Shown here: positions 18,789 to 27,850 of the stretch, one piece after another
How the letters are laid out: each line of letters begins with the position of its first letter
Position numbering within the stretch: the first letter of the stretch is position 1
Assembly (NCBI GenBank): GCA_002083365.1
Contig: LVWS01000044.1
Span: forward strand, 62,001 to 126,000
DNA length: 64,000 nucleotides
Direction of reading: 5' to 3'
Source: Nitrospira sp. SG-bin1
Lineage (GTDB): Bacteria; Nitrospirota; Nitrospiria; Nitrospirales; Nitrospiraceae
Translations under genes and position numbers: made by a program
The notes under the pieces: generated by a model
The model's database searches: none
Told to the model about the DNA's origin: nothing
What the model saw: the letters and a program-made list of their open reading frames with translations, nothing else

Positions 18789-19187
18789 ATGGTCATGAAC
18801 AACGTTCTTGTTGTTCTAATTTTCGTTTTTCTCGCCGGGTATACGGCTCCGGATGTCTCGCGGGCGGACAAACACGTCCTTGGTCCACTAGAGGCAGAGA
18901 GGCGATCACCCGTACGTGCTGAAGCTGAAACAATTATCGGACCGGTCCCGAGTGAGCAAGGTTTGTCGCGGCGCGGGAAGCAGCCGGCCTGGAATGGAAT
19001 GAGCTTGGTACATCCGGATCCGCATCATCTTCCCGGCAGCGAGCCGCACCACCCTACTTTTTACCGGAACAACCATGTGCCCGACGGTGCAGCGTTCATG
19101 TTCAGTTGGCCGTTTGAGGGTCTGACAACACCTGAAAATGCGAACTTCAACCAGGAAAATGAGTGGGCGGGTTCGTATTCAAGGTGA
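18789..19187 (+). CDS. Exported protein of unknown function
   Basis: A 132-residue protein with an N-terminal signal (MVMNNVLVVLIFVFLAGY, then TAPDVSRA). AGGAG is 7 nt before the ATG. The mature part is rich in Pro and His, with HPDPHHLPGSEPHHP, which might bind metal. I see no convincing homology to the exported protein at 14295-14846, although it holds a similar place before a carbonic anhydrase gene. Confidence 0.55.
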   Translation: MVMNNVLVVLIFVFLAGYTAPDVSRADKHVLGPLEAERRSPVRAEAETIIGPVPSEQGLSRRGKQPAWNGMSLVHPDPHHLPGSEPHHPTFYRNNHVPDGAAFMFSWPFEGLTTPENANFNQENEWAGSYSR

Positions 19188-19261
19188 CGTGACGGTACTG
19201 ACTCTCGTGAGTAACTATCTGTCGAGGCCTAGATTCCACTCCATGTAGAGGGGCATACACG

Positions 19262-19876
19262 ATGACGAATCCAGACGTCGGCAGGAGACGACTCCTTCAA
19301 ACGGTTCTTTCAGGAACGGCCCTTGTGGCAGCCACGGGAATCCAGCTTGCCTCCGCCCGAACGTTTTATGCCCAAACCATGCCGAGTCCCGATGAAGCTC
19401 TGCATGAATTGTTCGCAGGCAACCAGCGCTTTGCCGCGAATCAACCGAGATCGATCACGCACAATTTGATCATCAGGAAAGAGCGTACGGTCAATAAACA
19501 TGAGCCGTTTGCGGCAGTCCTTGCCTGTGCCGATTCTCGCATACCCGTGGAGCCGGTGTTTGATCAAACGATGGGTCATATCTTTGTCACGTGGGTGGCA
19601 GGTAATGTGGTGAATCCTGAAATTGCGTCCAGCCCCGAATTCGGCGTAGCGGTCCTTGGAATCAAAGCGCTTCTTGTGATCAACCATAGTAACTGCAGGG
19701 CCTTGAGAGCCGCGATGACGACCGATAGCGTCTCCGGACAAATCAGTGTGTTATATCAGCGCATCTATCCGGCAATAGAACAGTCCGGCGTTAATATCGA
19801 TAAAGCCATTCAAGCCAATGCATCGAGTGGACTCTCGGTAGCCGTGAAGTCGTATGAAAGATCAGCCGACTTTTGA
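19262..19876 (+). CDS. Tat-exported beta-carbonic anhydrase, truncated and divergent
   Basis: A 204-residue relative of the enzyme at 13494-14204 with a twin-arginine signal (GRRRLLQTVLSGTALVAATG). The zinc-site motif ACADSRIPV is kept. The second motif is NHSNCRAL instead of GHSSCGAV, so the His and Cys ligands remain but the flanking Gly residues are lost. The protein ends after DKAIQANASSG plus an unrelated short tail, lacking the last ~40-50 residues of the fold. Its 3' end overlaps the sthA start by 23 bp, as if a deletion joined the two. It may be inactive. Confidence 0.75.
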   Translation: MTNPDVGRRRLLQTVLSGTALVAATGIQLASARTFYAQTMPSPDEALHELFAGNQRFAANQPRSITHNLIIRKERTVNKHEPFAAVLACADSRIPVEPVFDQTMGHIFVTWVAGNVVNPEIASSPEFGVAVLGIKALLVINHSNCRALRAAMTTDSVSGQISVLYQRIYPAIEQSGVNIDKAIQANASSGLSVAVKSYERSADF

Positions 19877-21260
19877 TTTCGATTTGCTGTGCATCGGAAG
19901 CGGACCGGCCGGACAGCGCGCTGCTGTCCAAGCTGCCAAACTCGGTAAGCGCACGGCGATCGTGGAGCGAGGTCACCTCATTGGAGGGGTCTGTGTCGAC
20001 ACGGGAACAATTCCTAGTAAAACGTTCCGTGAAGCGGTTCTGGCAGTGATGGATGGAACCGGATTCGAAGAAGGGTTTGGCCGCCCCGTCGCCCGGTCTC
20101 GCCCCAGCGCGCAGGCGCTCATGGCACGAGTCGCCGAAGTCGAATACAGACAAGCCGAGATAATCCGGGACCAACTTCAGCGCAACGACGTGACCGTTTT
20201 CATGGGTGAAGCCAGCTTTCAGGATTCTCATACGGTGACGGTGACTAGAGATGGCCAAGCTGCGACAGTGCAAGCAGCCAACATCCTGATCGCCGTCGGA
20301 ACGGTGCCGGCACCGCCGCCTGGCATGCTCACGGAATCGAAGCTTGTCGTCACGAGTGATGAGCTGCTGCAGATCACATGTCTCCCGCGACGATTCTCGG
20401 TGATAGGGGCCGGCGTCATTGGGATCGAATATGCCTCGATGTTCGCAGCGCTCGGTATAGACGTGACCGTTGTCGACAAGCGGGAGCGTCCATTGGAGTT
20501 TCTCGATGGAGAACTGGTCGACGAATTACTCCACCAAATGCGGAATGCCGGCATCACCTTTCGACTAGGAGAAGCGGTGGAGCGGCTTGAGGCCGTCGCG
20601 AAGCCATCTCCAGGCGTCGTGATCTTTCTGGAATCAGGCAAGCGACTGGTCTCAGATCTGACGCTATTTAGTGCGGGGCGGCAGGGTGCGACTGATCGAT
20701 TGAATCTGTCCGCCGCAGGACTCAAGGCGGATGAGCGCGGACGGTTGAGGGTCGACAGTGAATACCGTACGAGCGTCCAGCATATTTTAGCCGCCGGAGA
20801 TGTCATTGGATTTCCCAGCCTCGCAACCACCTCTGCCGAGCAGGGCCGCCTTGCCGCTTGCGCCGCGTTTGGCATAGACGCGGAGCCCATGGCGTCCCAT
20901 TTCCCCATCGGGATCTACGCGATCCCCGAAGTATCGGCCGTCGGAGAACCTGAGCATGTGTTGACGACGAAGAAGGTCCCATACGAGAGCGGCGTGGCCC
21001 GCTATCGGGAGATCGCGCGCGGCCACATCATGGGCGATGACAGCGGTTTTCTCAAGATGCTGTTTCATCGAGAAGACCACCGTCTCTTGGGAGTTCACGC
21101 AGTCGGTACCGGCGCGACAGAGCTGATCCATATCGGCCAGGCTGTATTGGGGCTGCGAGGCGGTCTTGATTACTTTTTGTCGACCGCCTTCAATTATCCC
21201 ACCCTGGCTGAATGTTACAAGGTCGCCGCATTGGATGCCTTCAATAAGCTTTCGGCATAA
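19854..21260 (+). CDS. sthA: Soluble pyridine nucleotide transhydrogenase
   Basis: A flavoprotein that exchanges hydride between NADPH and NAD+. The 468 residues show the FAD-binding GSGPAGQRAAVQAAKLG, then GVCVDTGTIPSKT with a single cysteine where disulfide reductases have CxxxxC. This is the SthA hallmark that separates it from lipoamide dehydrogenase. The NAD-binding motif GAGVIGIEYASMF, the FAD motif ILAAGDVIGFP and the C-terminal dimer domain are present. The start at ATG 19854 lies inside the end of the truncated carbonic anhydrase gene. Confidence 0.9.
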   Translation: MKDQPTFDFDLLCIGSGPAGQRAAVQAAKLGKRTAIVERGHLIGGVCVDTGTIPSKTFREAVLAVMDGTGFEEGFGRPVARSRPSAQALMARVAEVEYRQAEIIRDQLQRNDVTVFMGEASFQDSHTVTVTRDGQAATVQAANILIAVGTVPAPPPGMLTESKLVVTSDELLQITCLPRRFSVIGAGVIGIEYASMFAALGIDVTVVDKRERPLEFLDGELVDELLHQMRNAGITFRLGEAVERLEAVAKPSPGVVIFLESGKRLVSDLTLFSAGRQGATDRLNLSAAGLKADERGRLRVDSEYRTSVQHILAAGDVIGFPSLATTSAEQGRLAACAAFGIDAEPMASHFPIGIYAIPEVSAVGEPEHVLTTKKVPYESGVARYREIARGHIMGDDSGFLKMLFHREDHRLLGVHAVGTGATELIHIGQAVLGLRGGLDYFLSTAFNYPTLAECYKVAALDAFNKLSA

Positions 21261-21440
21261 GAAGGAACCGACGGAATCTCCAGTCACAGGAATCCGCATA
21301 CCGAGATGATCGTCAACCGTCTTATGGGACCATCGGGCACATGTTCGTCGGAATGGATCAGATCTATCATCGATTGCTAGGCGGCTCCATTCGCCAAACA
21401 GTCCTGCAAGCTGACTTCTTGAATAGAAAGGAGCACATTT

Positions 21441-22910
21441 ATGAGACTCGTATGGCCCATTTTCAGCTGGCTTCTTATGCTTCCAGGTATCACCTGCGCC
21501 GGCCAGGCTGTGGAAGCGGATCCAGTCAAATTGCTCCCGGTTATCCCACTCAGCCTTGACGAACTTCATTCAAGGATTGATCGGACTCATCCGCTCCTCA
21601 GGGGGGCCGGAGCAGAAAAGACGATCGCCAGGGGACAGATGTTGAAGGCACTTGGTGCGTTTGAGCCGACTCTTGTGAACGACACGGAGCTTGAACGTTT
21701 TATTTCGAGCACCGAACCCGGCAAGGGCACTCAAACCGTCGGTTTTAACGACACGCTAGTCGAAGCGCTGCACCCATCGGGTTTTAGAGGCAGCGCCGGA
21801 TTTCGTCAGGCGATCGGCGACGCGAGAATACCGGACCTGTCGTTCGGTGACGGGAATCAACAAGTCATTCTGGGCGGCTTTTTACCCTTGCTGAGAGGCC
21901 TGATGATCAACCCTGAACGCGCAGAACTACAGCGATCAGAGCTGGCCGACCCTCTCGCAGAAATCAAAATCTCTCAAACTAGACAAGGTCTTTTCTTGGC
22001 GGCGGCCCATCAATTCTGGGACTGGGTGTCGGCGGCCAAATTACTGGACGTTCAGAAGCGAGCCTTGACCGTTGCGGAAGATCGATATAAACAGGTGGAG
22101 GAGCGTGCAAAAGCCGGTGTGGTGGCTCCCATTGATGTCACGGAAGCCGGTCAGGAAGTACATCGGCGACGGGAAGTGACCATCGCCGCCAAGAGATTAC
22201 TCGAGCAGGAGTCGTTCAAGCTTTCGATGTTCTTATGGGATAAAGGCTCTCCGACGACTCCGCCGTTGGATCGTGTTCCTGATTTTTCGATGGACAAACC
22301 GGTCCCGACCTTTGAAGAGATCATGGCACACAAGGTAGAAGCCATGAGGGAACGGCCGGAAGTGAAAGCGCTCGAGGTGGAGGCGAGGATCAACAACATT
22401 GACCTCGTGTTGGCGAAGAACAATCTGCTTCCAAGCCTCAATTTGGAGGCAGCACCGGCGCGTTCCCCGGAGAAATTTGTTCTCGGGTTGGGATACCGCT
22501 TCGGTGTCGAACTGAGAATCCCCCTGTTCCAACGCCGCAGTCGCGGTGAGGTGCTCCAGGCACAAGGCCAGGCGGAGCGACTGGTGGTGGCGCAACTGTA
22601 CCGGGAAAACCAAGTCGTGGTCGATATCGACAATGCGCGGTCTGCGATTCAGCGAGCAAGAGAGCGAATAGAAGAGGCGTCGCAAGCTCTCCGTCTCGTT
22701 GAACTCGTCGAAGAAGGAGAGCGATATCGTTTCAGCATTGGAACAAGCAGCGTGCTGTTCGTCAATCTTCGCGAACGCAACACCATCGATTCACAAGGTC
22801 AGGTTATTCGGGCAAAGGCTGAGTACCACAAAGCCTTGGCCTTGTACCAGTGGGCCATTGGAGCATGGGCGAAAAGCCCGCACGAGGCCGTGCGAATCAG
22901 TTACCGCTAA
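21441..22910 (+). CDS. TolC-family outer-membrane efflux protein
   Basis: A 489-residue protein with a signal peptide (ending ITCAG) and the two long helical repeats of the TolC/OEP fold. Examples are RYKQVEERAKAGVVAPIDVT with EAGQEV, and in the second repeat the matching RYRFSIGTSSVLFVNLRERN. AGGAG precedes the ATG. It lies just before an ABC-exporter gene and near an HlyD-type adaptor, so the three may form a tripartite export system. The cargo is unknown. Confidence 0.8.
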   Translation: MRLVWPIFSWLLMLPGITCAGQAVEADPVKLLPVIPLSLDELHSRIDRTHPLLRGAGAEKTIARGQMLKALGAFEPTLVNDTELERFISSTEPGKGTQTVGFNDTLVEALHPSGFRGSAGFRQAIGDARIPDLSFGDGNQQVILGGFLPLLRGLMINPERAELQRSELADPLAEIKISQTRQGLFLAAAHQFWDWVSAAKLLDVQKRALTVAEDRYKQVEERAKAGVVAPIDVTEAGQEVHRRREVTIAAKRLLEQESFKLSMFLWDKGSPTTPPLDRVPDFSMDKPVPTFEEIMAHKVEAMRERPEVKALEVEARINNIDLVLAKNNLLPSLNLEAAPARSPEKFVLGLGYRFGVELRIPLFQRRSRGEVLQAQGQAERLVVAQLYRENQVVVDIDNARSAIQRARERIEEASQALRLVELVEEGERYRFSIGTSSVLFVNLRERNTIDSQGQVIRAKAEYHKALALYQWAIGAWAKSPHEAVRISYR

Positions 22911-23029
22911 GAGATGATCTAACGACGACCGCGGCTGCGTTTTCGCCGGCGTGAAGAACAGCAGACTTCCATCTGAAGTCGGGAGAGTCTTGTGTCTCGA
23001 CGGCGTGAATCTCTTTGATCAATAGTCAT

Positions 23030-24730
23030 ATGACCAAATCACCGGGAGCAACCCATCCGAACCTCTTTCAAGTCCTCAAGCACCTCGGAATGTTCTTTCG
23101 ACTCGAGCGCAGAATTCTGGTTCTCGTCGTCTCCTATGCACTCGTGATCGGGCTCTTCTCACTGATCGTTCCCTTGACGGTTCAGGAATTGGTCAATACG
23201 TTTTCCTTTGCCATCCAACCGGTCATGATCGCCACGCTGGCCATCATTATGGTCGTCGTGCTGGCGGTAGTCGGAGCATTCCGAGCACTCCAGTACTATG
23301 CCGTCGAGGTGCTCCAGCGTCGACTCTTTGTCAGGACTGCTTTCGCGATGGCCCAAAAACTCCCCATGGTGTCATTACAAGGGTTCAGACCTCGGGTATC
23401 AAACTACTTTATGGAAACGGCGTTCATGCAGCGCGCATTGTCGGTCCTGCTCGTGGACCTGATCCATGTGCTGGTCGGCGGCATGATCGGCATGACGATT
23501 TTGGTGTTCTATCATCCGTACTTCGCCCTTTTCGATATCATGTTGCTGCTCGGGTCCGGCTTCATCTTCTTCGTGCTCTCTCGCGGAGGGCTGCGGACCA
23601 CCATCGAAATGTCTCACGCCAAATATGATGTTCTGCACTGGATTCAGGACATCTCGAGGAACTTGCTGCACATCAAAGCAACCGACAGCCGAGCATTGCT
23701 CATGGAGAAGACCGATGACCTTGCGAAGAAGTATATGGAATGCCGACGGGCGCGATTCGCCGTCCTTTTACGCCAATTTATCGCCTCGGTAGGGGGACAA
23801 GCCCTGGCTCACAGTGGCGCCCTGGCCCTAGCTGGCTGGCTCCTGTCCAGTGATCAGTTAACTCTCGGCCAGCTGGTGGCGGTGGAGGTGGTGGTCGGGA
23901 GCCTGCTCGTTAACTTTGATGCCGTAGTCAAGAGTATGGGACAGGTGTATTTTTTCTTCACGGCTTTGGAGGAACTGAATGCGTTCTTCGCGCTTCCGAA
24001 AGACCAGCTCCATCTGCCTCCGACAGCATCGGTAACCTTGCCGGATCCAAAAATCCATGGCATCCGAGTCACCTGTCAAGGATTGGGCATGGTCAAGGAC
24101 AGTCTATCGCTGTTCGACAATCTTGACCTGGATGTCGTTGCCGGCGAAAAAGTTGCGATTTACACCAAGACGACGATGGCTCGAATGTCCTTGGCCAAAG
24201 TCTTGGCCGGCCTCGAAGTGCCGACCTACGGTCTTGTTTTCTATAACGACGTTGATCTCCGACATCTCGACCTGAGGGTCATCAACAGGTGCCGTGGCTT
24301 TATGATCGATTCGCAGCTGTCACTGATTGACGGGACCATTGCGGACAATATCGTCTGGAGACGTTCCTATGTCTCCTACGACGATGTCCGCTGGGCGCTG
24401 GGATTGACTCAGCTTCAAGAAGAGGTCAGAACCCTTCCGCAAGGCATCAATTCCCACATCAGTGCTCTCGGAGAGATTCTTGCGCCAACTCATGTGTTGC
24501 GCATTCTCCTCGCACGCGCCATCCTGGGTCGTCCGCAACTCCTGGTCTTCGACGGCATGATTCATGACATGCAACCTGCGCTGCGAGACAGTATCCTACA
24601 GCGAATCTGCTCGAAAGATGAGCCCTGGACGGTGATTTTCGTCTCGAACGATCCTAAGCTCACTTCCTATGTCGATCGCCGCATCACACTTGATGATTTC
24701 GCCCGCCAAGTACCGATGTTGCCTTCTTGA
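23030..24730 (+). CDS. ABC-exporter-like protein with degenerate nucleotide-binding domain
   Basis: A 566-residue fused permease/ATPase of type I exporter layout: six TM helices (~20-310) and an NBD-like domain (~340-560). Every catalytic motif is lost. The Walker A position reads GEKVAIYTKTTMARMSLAKV with no GK[ST]. The Q-loop region lacks Gln. The signature LSGGQ is replaced by GEILAPTH. Walker B is LLVFDGM with Gly for the catalytic Glu, and the H-loop is FVSND. The frame is intact, so the domain is kept for something other than normal ATP hydrolysis. The start is uncertain (TTG 23015 or ATG 23030; neither has a good ribosome site). Confidence 0.82.
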   Translation: MTKSPGATHPNLFQVLKHLGMFFRLERRILVLVVSYALVIGLFSLIVPLTVQELVNTFSFAIQPVMIATLAIIMVVVLAVVGAFRALQYYAVEVLQRRLFVRTAFAMAQKLPMVSLQGFRPRVSNYFMETAFMQRALSVLLVDLIHVLVGGMIGMTILVFYHPYFALFDIMLLLGSGFIFFVLSRGGLRTTIEMSHAKYDVLHWIQDISRNLLHIKATDSRALLMEKTDDLAKKYMECRRARFAVLLRQFIASVGGQALAHSGALALAGWLLSSDQLTLGQLVAVEVVVGSLLVNFDAVVKSMGQVYFFFTALEELNAFFALPKDQLHLPPTASVTLPDPKIHGIRVTCQGLGMVKDSLSLFDNLDLDVVAGEKVAIYTKTTMARMSLAKVLAGLEVPTYGLVFYNDVDLRHLDLRVINRCRGFMIDSQLSLIDGTIADNIVWRRSYVSYDDVRWALGLTQLQEEVRTLPQGINSHISALGEILAPTHVLRILLARAILGRPQLLVFDGMIHDMQPALRDSILQRICSKDEPWTVIFVSNDPKLTSYVDRRITLDDFARQVPMLPS

Positions 24731-24768
24731 ACATTCCCTCATATCAGTACCACTTGCGCCGATCCGCA

Positions 24769-24786
24769 TGAGACCTGCGCGTCTCA
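24769..24786. terminator. Hairpin between convergent genes
   Basis: TGAGAC pairs with GTCTCA across a 6-nt loop between the ABC-like gene and the HlyD gene. It is weak and has no clear T-tract, so it is only a candidate bidirectional terminator. Confidence 0.3.
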
Positions 24787-24792
24787 GAATGA

Positions 24793-26250
24793 TTATTTCG
24801 AGCCCCGCCCCGCTTTTGGCAGAAGGATATCGATCACCGTGTGAGATCGTTCTAGATAATCGGGTGGAAATAAGTTGAAGCGGCGCCACAATTCATACCA
24901 GAGGGGCACGCGGTTTAAGATGACCCAACCCATCACCTTTGTACCCTGTCGCACATGAGATTGTTCCGGCCATGCACGATCATTGGGATCGGGGACGACC
25001 CAGAATCGGTAATTCCCTTTTCCATCGTCGACTTGATCGATAACTTTAATGATGCCGGAATAAGTACCGGCCATGAGTTCGGGCCAGGCCGGCAGGGGGA
25101 TCGCAGGGATACCATAGAAGAGGATCTTGACCTTTCGCCCAACATTCAGCAAAGGGGCGTCCAGTCCATCCGCCGTCATCTCCACCGCCTTGTCCGTACT
25201 GGTAGGAGAGAGTCGGATCAACGTATCACCTTGGCGCACGGTCTCGCCGATGCCGACCTTGGCCATCTTGACGACGGTCCCGTCGATCGGAGCTAAAATC
25301 TTGCCGACCAGACGACGTTGTTCTGCGTTTGACAGGCGGAGCGAGACGTCGGCAAGTTGGTCGGCGACTCTTGCCGCTTCGGCCACCGAGGCATCGCGAC
25401 CCGCCTCCGCATCGAGCAACCGCTGTAACATTTCCGCATTGACTTGGTCGCGACCGAAGCTGAGCGATTTCATCGCCCCTTCGGCTGCCTGTAGATTCGC
25501 ACGCGCCCCTTCGAGTTCGGCCTGACTGGCCGTGTCTCCTTGGATGGCCAATTCCAGTTCTCGCTGGGACACCAGACCTCTCTTCGACAGTTGTCTATGC
25601 CGTTCGACATTCAGCGCCGCTGTCGTCGCGGCGATTTTGGCCGCCTCGACTTTCTGGTGCGCTTCGCGTACTTTGTTCCCGGCTTCGACCACGCGAGCCT
25701 CTGCCGATGGCACGGCGGCTTTCACGAGGTTTCGCATTTCGACGATCCGCTTATCCAGCTGATCGACCCTTGTGAGTGCTGCCTGCTGAGTCTTCTCCAG
25801 TGCTTTTTTGCGTTGATCCAAAAACACCAGTAAGTGAGGGGACATGAAATTGGGATCATTGTCCTCCAGTTCAAGAATAAGATGACCTTCTTTAACCTGG
25901 TCACCTTCCAATACATGCCATTTCTTGATACGGCCCGTAATCTGCGCCTCGATGTCTTGCGGCCGCTCGTATGGTGTATAGGCCGACATTTGGCCTGTCA
26001 CGGTTATCGTCTGAGTCCAAGGAACGAAAATGAGGACCACCAGGAAAAGTAGGACCAACGTGACGGGGAAATACGAGGAAAATCTCCAGCCATCCGGAAG
26101 TTGAGTGGCCTTCCACGATTGCAGGTTGGTTGAGACAGCGAACCTGTCGAGGGCTACATCGTCCGATTCGACCTCGCCTTGAATGAGAGAGTGGACCTCC
26201 CTTTTCAGGTCCAGAGATGGATTCTCCACGGAATCGCCCTTGTTGCTCAT
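24793..26250 (-). CDS. HlyD-family periplasmic adaptor
   Basis: 485 residues: a cytoplasmic N-terminus, one TM (~60-80), a biotinyl-lipoyl-like half (GRIKKWHVLEGDQVKEGHLI), a long alpha-helical hairpin with Ala/Glu-rich coiled coils (~135-310), and the second lipoyl half (GKILAPIDGTVVKMAKVGIG), then a beta-barrel domain. This is the membrane-fusion subunit of a type I-like exporter. It is convergent with the ABC-like gene and downstream of the Fe-S operon genes. No clear ribosome site is seen before ATG 26250. Confidence 0.8.
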   Translation of the reverse strand: MSNKGDSVENPSLDLKREVHSLIQGEVESDDVALDRFAVSTNLQSWKATQLPDGWRFSSYFPVTLVLLFLVVLIFVPWTQTITVTGQMSAYTPYERPQDIEAQITGRIKKWHVLEGDQVKEGHLILELEDNDPNFMSPHLLVFLDQRKKALEKTQQAALTRVDQLDKRIVEMRNLVKAAVPSAEARVVEAGNKVREAHQKVEAAKIAATTAALNVERHRQLSKRGLVSQRELELAIQGDTASQAELEGARANLQAAEGAMKSLSFGRDQVNAEMLQRLLDAEAGRDASVAEAARVADQLADVSLRLSNAEQRRLVGKILAPIDGTVVKMAKVGIGETVRQGDTLIRLSPTSTDKAVEMTADGLDAPLLNVGRKVKILFYGIPAIPLPAWPELMAGTYSGIIKVIDQVDDGKGNYRFWVVPDPNDRAWPEQSHVRQGTKVMGWVILNRVPLWYELWRRFNLFPPDYLERSHTVIDILLPKAGRGSK

Positions 26251-26256
26251 GATAAA

Positions 26257-26932
26257 TCAGTTGACGGCAAGCGGCCATTGAAGAAACCTGAAAGCTCTCA
26301 TACGTTCATCATAGGAAGAACTTGTTTCCTCGTCAATTTGTCTTGGGATGCGATCGCTGGGAGGTTCGACCCTCGTCCGAATGATGACCGTGATCCCCTC
26401 GAATCCGCCACGAAGCGTGTCGACCCGCCGCAAAAGCTGTTGATAGCCTTCCGCAACCCCTGTGATCCTGCCTAACACATAGTCAGAGATGGGTCGATAG
26501 GAGTCCATCGGTTGTTCTGCAGTCGACGCTAATGTGGCACGCACGATCTTGTCGTACGGCAATGATGCCGACAGCTCGAAGTGAAGCTTCCCCTCCATTC
26601 GATTGGTCTTCAGCAGGTCTTGCGTGAGTGTTCAACCAACGCTGCAAGTCTTCCGAGTCCGCTCGCATGATATGAGACGTAATGATTTCCCGCTGCTTCA
26701 AGTGAACTTGTTCAAATTTATAGGCCTGATCAATGGCGGCAGAAAAAAGTGAATTTTGCATCAACAACAAATGATAGTAAGTCTCGATGTACACAATGGC
26801 ATCGACGATGTCTTTCAGACGCGAGGGATCGTCTTGCGAAGCTTCCACACTGATCCAGTACCGTTCTCGCCCTTGGGTATCCGGTGTGATGTTCGTCACG
26901 ACGCGGGTTTGCTCGCCATGATCGCACACCAT
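26257..26932 (-). pseudogene. Frameshifted gene, weakly DUF3422-like
   Basis: Two overlapping open frames form one protein. The first has VVTNITPDTQGRERYWISVE and IETYYHLLLMQNSLFSAAID and runs to LQRWLNTH. The second continues TQDLLKTNRMEGKLHFELSA to IIRTRVEP and a stop at 26257. One extra base near 26625 explains the break. IETY, FELSA and IRTRV recall DUF3422, but this is a weak visual match. The N-terminus also looks damaged: a second frame begins at ATG 26990 overlapping the rhodanese stop. It lies directly upstream of the HlyD gene. Confidence 0.5.
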
Positions 26933-26982
26933 CGGGCTGGGATTTATCGATACCGCCGTACTGTCGGGTCAACTTGTACAGA

Positions 26983-27267
26983 CTATGCATCTATCCCGCC
27001 GACGAGGTTTCTCACGCTCGTATAGCCTTGCTGTAGGAGAAATCCAGCGGCGTCGGCACTTCGCATCCCGTGATGGCAGTACGCGACGATCTCCGCGTTT
27101 TGATCCAACATCGCGAGGGACTGTGGAAGGGTGCGAGCGGGATGAAGTGGGTTGCCCTCTAGCTTGGCGAGCGCGTATTCCCATGGCTCTCGTACATCGA
27201 GAAGAAACGGCTTATCTCCTTTGTCGACCCGGTCTTTCAGCTCACGAGGAGTAATCGTCGGTATCAT
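26983..27267 (-). CDS. Rhodanese-like sulfurtransferase
   Basis: A single rhodanese domain of 94 residues with the active-site loop AYCHHGMRS (catalytic Cys) and the substrate-site DVREPWEY. It probably carries persulfide sulfur. The open frame extends to 27417, but the upstream part is charged and unlike the family; ATG 27267 (MIPTITPREL) follows AAGGCGAAGG. In this Fe-S operon, which has no cysteine desulfurase, a rhodanese could help deliver sulfur; that is inference. Confidence 0.85.
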   Translation of the reverse strand: MIPTITPRELKDRVDKGDKPFLLDVREPWEYALAKLEGNPLHPARTLPQSLAMLDQNAEIVAYCHHGMRSADAAGFLLQQGYTSVRNLVGGIDA

Positions 27268-27295
27268 CGCCTTCGCCTTCTCTCTTGAAGATTTC

Positions 27296-27616
27296 TCATG
27301 CGCTAAATGAGCTTCCACAACCGCATGTCGTCTTGGCTTGAGGGTTTTTGATCGAGAAGCCGGATCCCTGCACGCTGTCCAAATATTCGACCTCGGCGCC
27401 TTGGAGCAAAGGAGCACTCTGGGAATCCATGATGATCTTAAGGTCGCCTTGCTCGATCACAGTGTCGTCTTCGGCGATCTTGGCCTCAAATGCCATGCCA
27501 TATTGGTATCCGTGGCAACCCCCGCCACGGACATAGATGCGTAATCCCACCGCCTCAGGTTCTTGCTGGATGAACTCACGAATCTTTTGTTCTGCACCCG
27601 ATGAGATAGTCAACAT
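27296..27616 (-). CDS. A-type Fe-S carrier (HesB/IscA/ErpA family)
   Basis: 106 residues with the three conserved cysteines of A-type carriers: GGGCHGYQYGM and, near the C-terminus, TTCGCGSSF. Such proteins pass Fe-S clusters from scaffolds like IscU to target enzymes. AAAGGAG lies 6 nt before the ATG. It sits in an operon with iscU, a ferredoxin and a rhodanese. Confidence 0.92.
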   Translation of the reverse strand: MLTISSGAEQKIREFIQQEPEAVGLRIYVRGGGCHGYQYGMAFEAKIAEDDTVIEQGDLKIIMDSQSAPLLQGAEVEYLDSVQGSGFSIKNPQAKTTCGCGSSFSA

Positions 27617-27640
27617 CGCTAACTCCTTTCGTTGTCCGAA

Positions 27641-27850
27641 TCACGAGATGAAGACGAGCGACAAATTACCGATCTCGGTCCACGACCGCACCGCAAGCTC
27701 CTGTTGGGCACTGCAAGAGCGGAGCAGCAGGAGCATGCCGAGAAATAGGCCAATGATGACTGGCCAGATCATCGATAGAGCACCGAGAACTAGGATGAGC
27801 GTTATCGCATCCAATGTATGTTGGAGGAGCGGGCTCTTGGTCGTGATCAT
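27641..27850 (-). CDS. Small membrane protein, unknown
   Basis: A 69-residue protein with two adjacent hydrophobic stretches (ITLILVLGALSMIW and IIGLFLGMLLLLRS) that probably form a hairpin in the membrane. Its ATG overlaps the stop of the Rieske frame (TGATG), so it is translationally coupled to it. No family is recognised; support is position and hydrophobic pattern. Confidence 0.5.
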   Translation of the reverse strand: MITTKSPLLQHTLDAITLILVLGALSMIWPVIIGLFLGMLLLLRSCSAQQELAVRSWTEIGNLSLVFIS

